This document shows positions 7,662-13,799 of a DNA stretch of 17,383 nucleotides, piece after piece. The DNA is from Candidatus Methanofastidiosum methylothiophilum. Lineage in GTDB: Archaea > Methanobacteriota_B > Thermococci > Methanofastidiosales > Methanofastidiosaceae. The DNA lies in the NCBI GenBank assembly GCA_001587675.1, contig LNGD01000020.1, positions 1 through 17,383 on the forward strand. Direction: 5' to 3'. Numbering within the stretch: the first letter of the stretch is position 1; each line of letters begins with the position of its first letter. The position numbers and the translations under genes were made by a program. The notes beneath the pieces are model-generated. The model did no database searches, was not told the DNA's origin, and was given only the letters and a program-made list of their open reading frames with translations.

Positions 7662-7952
7662 TTATACGCCTCCAAGCTCTTCATTAATCTTACAAAACCA
7701 TTTGTATCTCTCAATACCTTTCTCAGTAGCCCTATAACATATCACTTTTCTTTTTCCCCAATCCTTCTCCTCTTTTGTAAGATAACCCGCGTCTTCGAGT
7801 ATCTTAAGATACTTCTCAGCCATAGTTGTTTTCATGTTTGCATATTGAAGGATATGGGATTTTAGGACATCATTTGTGCAAGAACTTTTCTTCAGCACGC
7901 ATTCCAATATATTTAGGATTATGACATTGCTTGTTCTATACTCAGTGTTCAT
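7662..7952 (-). CDS. Winged-helix transcriptional regulator, Sso10a/HTH_45-like (paralogue 2)
   Basis: A 96-residue regulator with the same layout as paralogue 1: helices around VLKSHILQYANMKTTMAEKYL (29-49), LEDAGYL (52-58), a wing with WGKRK (65-69) and TEKG (76-79), and a C-terminal dimerisation-type helix (80-93). About 55 of 96 residues match paralogue 1 with no gaps. The recognition-helix area is nearly identical (ANMKTTMAEKY versus ANLKTTIAEKY), so both may bind related sites. The start at 7952 is preceded by an AGGT weak ribosome binding site. It is first in a two-gene unit with the two-TM protein at 7278-7661. The unit converges on the ABC operon, so the operon lies between the two paralogues. 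Confidence 0.88.
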   Translation of the reverse strand: MNTEYRTSNVIILNILECVLKKSSCTNDVLKSHILQYANMKTTMAEKYLKILEDAGYLTKEEKDWGKRKVICYRATEKGIERYKWFCKINEELGGV

Positions 7953-8237
7953 CTGATTACCTAGAAAGATTCAAGATTTTATTATAATAAAAGTTAAATG
8001 CAACTATTTATATATATTATATACCTTTGTTCCTACAAATTTATATATTTTTATCTTTAGATTTAAAGTTTAATTCACTTACTTATAAAATTTGACCTAT
8101 TTATAGTCTTTAAAAATTATTATTGTAATTTAAATTGGTTAATGTATTGATTAAATTTAGATTACCAAAATTCTATATCTCCATTTCTTTCATAACAATG
8201 TTACAATATCCCTATTAATATCTAGAATATCTACTCT
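7953..8237. other. AT-rich intergenic region with divergent promoters
   Basis: This 285-bp gap has no supported gene. On the minus strand a long TATA-like run at about 8005-8022 sits 50-70 bp upstream of the wHTH start at 7952 and is the likely promoter of that unit. A second AT-rich element near 8040-8050 reads TTTATATATTTTT on the + strand but is far from the next start. For the lipoprotein at 8238 only a weak TATA-like run (about 8214-8220) is visible at the distance expected for a leaderless transcript. No tRNA or repeat array was seen. Confidence 0.5.
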
Positions 8238-8600
8238 ATGATGATAACTGACAATAAAGTTCCTAAGAAAAAAAGAAGATTTTTAGCATTAGTTGTTCTA
8301 GGTATCCTAGCATTATTTCTAGTTGGATGCACGGATCAAAACAAAGCAACTCAATCCGAGAGTAATACTCAATCAAATGATGTACCTAGAAATCTTCAAG
8401 AGCAAGACAACGTTTCTCATGGAGATGGGAGAATCCCACATATAGACAGTAATTTTTCATCAGGGGACAAACCAAAACTCCCTAATGGTAATTTTGTACC
8501 TGAGAACAGGCAGATGCCACCTCAAGATGGAAACTTTACATCCAAAGACAGACCAGATTTCCCAAAAGACGGTAATTTTTCTCCAGAAAAGAAGAAATAA
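8238..8600 (+). CDS. Small lipoprotein with short NF-repeats (unknown function)
   Basis: A 120-residue exported protein. A basic N-terminus (KVPKKKRR) and a hydrophobic stretch (about 15-30) end in a lipobox LVGC with C31, so the mature protein is probably lipid-anchored outside the membrane. The mature part is hydrophilic and low complexity, rich in N, D, P, Q and K. It ends in imperfect repeats of about 14 residues, each starting with NF: SNFSSGDKPKLPN, GNFVPENRQMPPQ, GNFTSKDRPDFPK, then GNFSPEKKK. No enzyme motif is visible. Two ATGs in a row (8238, 8241) are possible starts; no ribosome binding site precedes them, so the transcript may be leaderless. It lies between the wHTH unit and the 8714 gene on the + strand, and its link to either is unknown. 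Confidence 0.7.
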   Translation: MMITDNKVPKKKRRFLALVVLGILALFLVGCTDQNKATQSESNTQSNDVPRNLQEQDNVSHGDGRIPHIDSNFSSGDKPKLPNGNFVPENRQMPPQDGNFTSKDRPDFPKDGNFSPEKKK

Positions 8601-8611
8601 TTAATAATTTA

Positions 8612-8618
8612 TTTTTTT
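8612..8618 (+). terminator. T7 terminator after the lipoprotein gene
   Basis: A seven-T run 11 nt past the stop, followed about 40 bp later by a separate promoter, suggests the lipoprotein and the 8714 gene are separate transcripts. Confidence 0.5.
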
Positions 8619-8657
8619 ATAATCATACCTTTGTCCTATAAGATTGTATTGTAAATG

Positions 8658-8680
8658 TGGTGCAAAATATCTTTATATAT
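8658..8680 (+). promoter_or_regulatory. Promoter nearly identical to that of the ABC operon
   Basis: TGGTGCA at 8658-8664 and TCTTTATATAT at 8670-8680 repeat the block at 1963-1985 with the same spacing and only two mismatches (at the eighth and twelfth positions). The TATA box lies about 35-45 bp upstream of the ATG at 8714, and GAGG at 8703-8706 is the ribosome binding site. The identity extends beyond a generic TATA box, so a shared regulator is plausible. Confidence 0.65.
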
Positions 8681-8713
8681 GCCCAATAATGCTCGCTCAA
8701 TCGAGGAATAAAA

Positions 8714-9166
8714 ATGGGAAAATTGGAAACATTTGCTTTAATCCTTCTTGTATTAACACTTGTACTGATCCCAATATTGATATTAGGGGACAACATGAAA
8801 TCTAAAACCGAAGGTAATGCAACTGATCAGAATAATAACGATGTAAACTCTCTTTCCGAAATAAAAGATGTTAACATGGCACAGGAGATGCAGAAAGCAA
8901 TAGATAATCTTGAACTTAAAGGTGTGGACACATCTGAACTTAAGAATCTAAAAACTGAATATGCGGCATATAACAAAGAAGAAGAACTTGCATTAATTGA
9001 AGATGACTTTGAAAGCGTATTAAAATATAGAACTCAAAAGGAAGAAATAATTCTATTATTTGCCGATATATTGCAACAAAATAGTTATTTTAGTTTCAAT
9101 ATTTATGAATATACTAAAAATATAAAATATGGCCAAGAAGGGAATATCTCCTATTTTAATAAATAA
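8714..9166 (+). CDS. Membrane-anchored helical protein (unknown function)
   Basis: A 150-residue protein. Residues 7-25 are one strongly hydrophobic helix (FALILLVLTLVLIPILIL), acting as a signal anchor or TM segment; no lipobox is present. After an N/D/S-rich linker, residues from about 55 to 125 are charged and helical, with LELKGVDTSELKNL followed by EELALIEDDFESVLKYRTQKEE, resembling coiled-coil or helical-hairpin domains common in archaeal envelope proteins. I do not recognise the family. The start is supported by GAGG 7 nt upstream. The promoter is almost a copy of the ABC-operon promoter, and part of the sequence resembles the last protein of that operon (6989-7267), so a role in the same envelope response is possible. 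Confidence 0.72.
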   Translation: MGKLETFALILLVLTLVLIPILILGDNMKSKTEGNATDQNNNDVNSLSEIKDVNMAQEMQKAIDNLELKGVDTSELKNLKTEYAAYNKEEELALIEDDFESVLKYRTQKEEIILLFADILQQNSYFSFNIYEYTKNIKYGQEGNISYFNK

Positions 9167-9174
9167 TATTTTTA

Positions 9175-10163
9175 TTATACTTTTTTTAATTTTAAAATAA
9201 AAGTAGCTCCTTTTGGAATAGTCTTTTCAAGAAATATTTTTCCACCATATCTATCAATAGTTTTTTTAACTATGTAAAGGCCCAATCCTAAGCCTTTATT
9301 TTCACCATAGCTATAACTTTCTTCAAAAACATGATTGACTATTTCGTCAGGTATACCGATTCCATAGTCAATAACTTTGATGTTACAAAAATTTTCGTCT
9401 TCGTCTATCTTAATATCTATTTTTTCAGTTTTTCCATGATTAATAGCATTTGATACTAAATTGGCAAAAACTGAGACCAAGGCTTCTCTGCCATTACTTT
9501 ACAATCTCCCTCAATATCAAATTTGACGGGGTAATTCACTGTAAGTTCATGCATTATCGGTCTTAGGTCGTAGATATTAAGCCTTCCTCCAGAAGAAACG
9601 GCAGATTCTAGATCGCGCATTTTATCAATTAATTCAACGCTTTTTTGTACCGACATCAATGCTTTTTGCTTTAAATCTAAATCTTGAGTTTTTAGAATTT
9701 CCAATGACATTGAAATGACGGTAAGATTATTTAGAATATCATGTCTTAGTATTTTATTTAATAGTCTTAATGTTTGATTTAATTCTATAATTTTCTGTGC
9801 GTTAACATATTTTTCATTTATATCAGTCATTAAATGTACATAGTAAATTTTATCTTCGACTAATACTTTACTTACATTTATTTCATACCATTTATTTGTA
9901 ACAGCATCATCAAAGAAAGTTTCAATACCGAGTTTTCCTTCTTTTATAAGGTCTATTGCACAAAAATATGGCGGTGCCGATGTTTTATGGTGTATATCGT
10001 AACATTTTTTTCCTAAGACATTTCCAAAATCCTTTTTCATTTTATTGTTAATCATTATTATATTATTTGTTTCATCGAGAATCATTGCATAAATATCCAT
10101 TTGATTGAATATCTCTTCCATTAGTTTTAGTTTATCCCTACTAGTTAAAGAAATCGTTTCCAT
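9175..10163 (-). pseudogene. PAS-domain histidine kinase, split by an apparent 1-nt deletion
   Basis: Two overlapping frames make one kinase. The 5' part (10163 down to 9456) encodes a PAS domain (about residues 15-115, with the GKKCYDIHH and later C68 motif seen in cysteine-bearing PAS domains), then the phosphoacceptor box LRHDILNNL with H141. The 3' part (frame used from about 9487 down to 9175) supplies the ATPase domain: N-box NLVSNAINHG, G1 box DYGIGIPDE, and G2 box with NKGLGLGLYIV. Adding one base in the GAGA stretch at 9486-9489 restores ...MAEEALVSVFANLVSNAINHG, so a single-base deletion is the simplest explanation. Without it the product ends after KPWSQFLPI and lacks the ATPase domain. 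All kinase motifs are otherwise intact, so this is either a very recent mutation or a sequence error. No response regulator gene is adjacent. No TM helix: cytoplasmic sensor. Confidence 0.8.
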
Positions 10164-10222
10164 AAATAAGCCATGCCTTAGATATTCTCAATATTTGCTC
10201 ATGTTTAAAATTATTTAGTTTA

Positions 10223-10232
10223 TTATTTATAA
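10223..10232 (-). promoter_or_regulatory. Candidate TATA box for the histidine kinase gene
   Basis: Read on the minus strand, TTATAAATAA lies about 60 bp upstream of the kinase ATG at 10163, which would give a leader of about 35 nt. The 106-bp gap is AT-rich throughout and contains nothing else I can support, so this is weak. Confidence 0.25.
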
Positions 10233-10269
10233 TAAAAATACTTTGAACCGGCAATAAATAATAAATTTG

Positions 10270-11328
10270 CTAGAACTCTGTTATTCTGTATTGAAGATTT
10301 TTGTTAGATATATGTCTTTTAGCATAATCACAAACTTTTTTTATTCTTTCATTATCTTTACTTTTTATATTCACCAAATCATCAAAGTTATTTTCTGAGA
10401 TGCTTTCTTTTATTAGATTCATTTCTCTCAGGAATATGTTTAGATTGTGGATTGCTAGATAAGCTTGTGGTACACTTGTTGCTCCTAGGAAATCATTCAT
10501 ACCAAATTCTTTACAAATGAAACAGTCACACTCGGGGATTTTTCCAGTTTTTCTCATTCTTACCCTTTTCAGAGTTTGTGGGTGAATGTACTCCTTATAA
10601 ATAGATGCTACAAGATATGTCCAAGAATCCATCGTTTCAATTCCCATGTAACTTAGAGCATAAAGCATTGGAAATCCAGTGACCCCAAATATATGTAGAG
10701 GTTTTCCCCTTTCATGGGCATGTATTTTAGCTTTATATATAATATCAATTAGAGTTTTATAGTCATTTTTTCTTGGCACAAGAGAACCCATAGCATATCC
10801 GTCAAAACCATCACTCAGCTTAGAAAAATACCAGTCTATCTCTTCTTCAGAAAAACCGTGAACACATGAATAAAGAAGCATCTCATCTCTTTTCTTATTT
10901 TCAAGTGCAAGATTTGCACTTTCTATACTTTTTTCTAGCATCTTTATGTATTCAGATTGTTTAACATTTAGTGGTACCGGATAATCAAATGTTGCAGCAA
11001 TATCTGCCTGAAGTTTTTCTTGAAATCTTAAGACATCAATAGGATCTCTTTCAATTCCTTTTTTCATTGATTGAAATCCACCCGAATCAACAAATATAGG
11101 TTTTTTATCTGTAAAAAGCTTGTGAAATCCGTTTATTACTTTTTCTTCATATTTTGTGTTTCTGACGTATTCTAATGAAAACAAAGTCGCTTCTGAGAGT
11201 TTCCAAGGTGGAGTAACTTTCTCTTCTATAAAAACGTCCCATACGCCATAAGTTAGGGCACATACAGGAAGCAGTGCCGGTGTCTTGATATCTCCATTTG
11301 AAGTCTTTATTTTAGAAATACTTTCCAT
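10270..11328 (-). CDS. tRNA-guanine transglycosylase family paralogue, catalytic domain only
   Basis: A 352-residue TIM-barrel transglycosylase. Key family residues are present: DSGGFQ with D81 (substrate-base recognition/general base), FDYP with D115, MGSLVP (180-185, where typical archaeal enzymes read GG and then VVP), nucleophile candidate D234 in TMDSWTY, and a zinc site C267, C269, C272 (ECDCFIC) with H294 (AIHNL). The arrangement after D234 (an HPQTLKR-type segment before the zinc site) resembles archaeal TgtA, not bacterial Tgt. Archaeal TgtA is about 500-650 residues with C-terminal domains including PUA that direct it to G15 of tRNA. This protein stops just after the catalytic domain, so it may act on another substrate, as the DNA-modifying DpdA branch does, or be a short tRNA enzyme. 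The start at 11328 has no ribosome binding site and a TATA box about 34 bp upstream, so the transcript is probably leaderless. Confidence 0.85.
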   Translation of the reverse strand: MESISKIKTSNGDIKTPALLPVCALTYGVWDVFIEEKVTPPWKLSEATLFSLEYVRNTKYEEKVINGFHKLFTDKKPIFVDSGGFQSMKKGIERDPIDVLRFQEKLQADIAATFDYPVPLNVKQSEYIKMLEKSIESANLALENKKRDEMLLYSCVHGFSEEEIDWYFSKLSDGFDGYAMGSLVPRKNDYKTLIDIIYKAKIHAHERGKPLHIFGVTGFPMLYALSYMGIETMDSWTYLVASIYKEYIHPQTLKRVRMRKTGKIPECDCFICKEFGMNDFLGATSVPQAYLAIHNLNIFLREMNLIKESISENNFDDLVNIKSKDNERIKKVCDYAKRHISNKNLQYRITEF

Positions 11329-11354
11329 ACAATCCGAAAAGGTTTTAATTTTAA

Positions 11355-11367
11355 GTGTTTTTATATC
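11355..11367 (-). promoter_or_regulatory. TATA box for the TGT paralogue in a 45-bp divergent gap
   Basis: On the minus strand GATATAAAAACAC places a TATA box about 34 bp before the ATG at 11328, so transcription would start within a few nt of that codon. On the + strand the same run is too close (about 11 bp) to the GTG of the HerA gene to serve it. A weaker AT-rich stretch near 11344-11352 would have to do so. Promoters of the two genes must overlap. Confidence 0.45.
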
Positions 11368-11373
11368 TTTTTA

Positions 11374-13797
11374 GTGACGAGCATAGAATTAAATGAAAAA
11401 TTAGAGATTCTTTCTGATGAAGAAGGAGCCTATGTAGGTAGAAAAAAAAGTATCTTTGATAAATATAAGAGCAAAGCTGCTTTATATTTAGGTAAGGTCA
11501 ACGAGACAAATAGTCAGTGGCAGAATTATTTCAACAAGAGAGTTCTTCTCGATAGCATTAGCCCACATGCGATTTTTATCTGCGGAATGAGAGGAAGTGG
11601 TAAATCTTATACTCTTGGTGTAATCGTTGAAGAAATGGCCATGAAAAACGATGGCGTTGGGATTATAATAATTGATCCAATGGGAATCTTCTGGAGCATG
11701 AAACAGAAAAATAAGATGGCAAATGAAGGTGAAATGCTAGAGCGATGGGGATTAAAACCTACCGGTATAAAAAATGTCAAAGTGTTCATCCCAAAGGGCT
11801 ATGTTCATAAGGCTCCAAAGGAGACTTGGGATGATGTTTTCAGAATAAAACCATCAGAATTAAGAGTTGACGATTGGTGTCTTACTTTTGACATAGAAAG
11901 ATTTGACACAATGGGTCTTTTAATTGAAAGAATAATTGAAAAGACAAAAAATGGCTATACTTCTATCGATGGAAAACAAATACCTGGACTTGGTGATGAT
12001 TATAATATTGAAGATTTGATAAAAACAATTGAAAATGAGGAGAGTATATCATCAAGGGAGGGCGGATTCAAGGAGAACACCAGAAGAGCATTAAACGCAA
12101 GACTTACTGGAGCAATTCAGTGGGGTATATTTGATAAAAACGGAACTAAACTTAATGACCTTTCAAAAAGGGGACAAGTTTCTGTAATCGATGTAAGTTT
12201 CTTAGAGGATAATGTTAGGGCACTTGTTGTTGGACTTTTATCTAGAAATATCCTAAATACTAGAAAAGTTATCTCAAGACAAGAGGCAATGGGCGATATC
12301 AATCTCCTCGGCAATGTGCCTGTGACTTGGCTTATGATTGATGAGGCACACATATTAGTTCCAAGAGGAGGAAAAGCGACTGCAGCTACTGATAGCCTAA
12401 TCGAATATGTCAGGCAGGGAAGACAACCAGGATGCTCAATAGTACTTGCAACTCAACAACCATCTGCAATCGATTCTAGAATATTATCGCAGGTCGATAT
12501 TTTAATTTGTCACAAATTAGTGTATCAAGATGACATAAAGGCAGTTTTACAGAGGATGCCTTCTGAAATACCCAATAAACTTTCTGATTTTAGATTCATA
12601 AGATCATTACCAATAGGCAGTGCTATAATTGGAGACAAGGAAGAATCTACCTCCCGTGCATTTTTGATATCAGTTAGGCCTAGAATTAGTCAGCACGAGG
12701 GCAGAGAAAGACAACCTGTACTTGATATTGATCCAGAGCTCATGAAGGAAAATGTGAAAAATTTAATTATTGATAAATATAAACAAAAAAGACCACTTTC
12801 AGAAATGGAAGAAGTTGTAAAAATTGTGAATCAAGAATATAAACTGAAACTTTCATTTGAAGATATCATAGAAGATCTTCGTTCAAGCGGGGCATTTGAT
12901 ATAAAAGACGAGCCAAGACAAAAAGTAGAACCAAAACCCGTTATTCTAGACATACCTATGATTGATGAAGAGACCGAAATAGAAGACCTTGATGATACGT
13001 TTGAAGTTGATTTAACTGAAATTCCAGATAAAGTTGATTTTCATACAATAAAAATTGCCCCAGTTATAAAAAGTCACATTTCCATAGAGGAGATGGAAAA
13101 GATTGCAGAAAAAAACAAAAAAAGAATTTCATTAAAGTCTGAAGAGATAAAAGAAATAGCCCCTGTCTATTACCCATTGGCAAGAGTTTTTTTTGATTAC
13201 ATGCCAAAAAAAGGCAATTATAAGAGCATGTCATGTTTTTTCGACGGGATTACTGGTGAGTTAGTTATATGGGAAGGAAAGCTTGGGAGAACAAGAGGAT
13301 TTGCTGAGCTATATAGACTGAAAAATGAAGAGAAATGGCTTTTGGATTATCTTATTGATCGGGAAAATCCAACTCTTGATGAGGCTATTTCTGAAACAGG
13401 ACTTACAAACAGGAAGCTTCATTCTCTTTTGACTGCTCTTGAATCAAAGAATCTTATTGAATTTAAAAAAGACGGCAGCAACATTTGCATAAAACCAAAG
13501 CTAAAATTTAAATTGGTCAAAGGATTTGAAGATAAAAAACTGAAGAAGATTGATGTTTCAATTCATAGTAAAGAAATTTCAGGAAGGATAATTGAAGGAC
13601 TTATATCAAAAACGGATGTAGTAAGGGGCATTGAATCTTTAGGAATGGCAAAGATATGGAAAACTGAGGAAGTTTATCTGCCATATTGGCTTGTAGTATA
13701 CAAGAATTCCAAAGGTAAGGAACGAAAAGAGATATTCGACTCATTTAAAGGCAATAAAGACGATCATATAAAAGATATAATTATTATGAGGGTATAA
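11374..13797 (+). CDS. HerA-like ATPase (FtsK-HerA superfamily) with C-terminal extension
   Basis: An 807-residue ATPase. Walker A GMRGSGKSYT spans 71-80 (K77). Walker B is LMIDEAH at 320-326 (D323, E324), followed by an RQGRQPGCSIVLATQQPSAID segment with the sensor glutamines and a candidate arginine finger. The large insert between them (about 100-300) is typical of HerA-like helicase/translocases, which form hexamers that move double-stranded DNA. Residues about 500-600 are acidic and probably flexible. The C-terminal part has a winged-helix-like segment (about 645-690, LLDYLIDRENPTLDEAISETG). Family members act in end resection with NurA, in antiphage systems, or have unknown roles. No NurA gene is adjacent. 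The start is GTG at 11374; no ribosome binding site is visible, so the transcript is perhaps leaderless. It is divergent from the TGT paralogue, and 2 nt upstream of the marker 3 gene. Confidence 0.88.
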   Translation: MTSIELNEKLEILSDEEGAYVGRKKSIFDKYKSKAALYLGKVNETNSQWQNYFNKRVLLDSISPHAIFICGMRGSGKSYTLGVIVEEMAMKNDGVGIIIIDPMGIFWSMKQKNKMANEGEMLERWGLKPTGIKNVKVFIPKGYVHKAPKETWDDVFRIKPSELRVDDWCLTFDIERFDTMGLLIERIIEKTKNGYTSIDGKQIPGLGDDYNIEDLIKTIENEESISSREGGFKENTRRALNARLTGAIQWGIFDKNGTKLNDLSKRGQVSVIDVSFLEDNVRALVVGLLSRNILNTRKVISRQEAMGDINLLGNVPVTWLMIDEAHILVPRGGKATAATDSLIEYVRQGRQPGCSIVLATQQPSAIDSRILSQVDILICHKLVYQDDIKAVLQRMPSEIPNKLSDFRFIRSLPIGSAIIGDKEESTSRAFLISVRPRISQHEGRERQPVLDIDPELMKENVKNLIIDKYKQKRPLSEMEEVVKIVNQEYKLKLSFEDIIEDLRSSGAFDIKDEPRQKVEPKPVILDIPMIDEETEIEDLDDTFEVDLTEIPDKVDFHTIKIAPVIKSHISIEEMEKIAEKNKKRISLKSEEIKEIAPVYYPLARVFFDYMPKKGNYKSMSCFFDGITGELVIWEGKLGRTRGFAELYRLKNEEKWLLDYLIDRENPTLDEAISETGLTNRKLHSLLTALESKNLIEFKKDGSNICIKPKLKFKLVKGFEDKKLKKIDVSIHSKEISGRIIEGLISKTDVVRGIESLGMAKIWKTEEVYLPYWLVVYKNSKGKERKEIFDSFKGNKDDHIKDIIIMRV

Positions 13798-13799
13798 TA

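Noticed and set aside
7557..7865. Plus-strand frame across the wHTH/two-TM unit
   Set aside because: It overlaps two well-supported genes on the other strand and has no recognisable features.
2027..10163. A Bce-like peptide-sensing module joining the ABC transporter with the histidine kinase
   Set aside because: There is no response regulator, the kinase is soluble and PAS-based, it is 2 kb away with other units between, and the permease has two external domains, not one.
10270..13797. A complete DNA 7-deazaguanine (Dpd-type) modification-restriction island
   Set aside because: Only a TGT paralogue and a HerA-like ATPase are present. No preQ0 synthesis gene, Dpd nuclease or helicase is visible, and the flanking genes are housekeeping.
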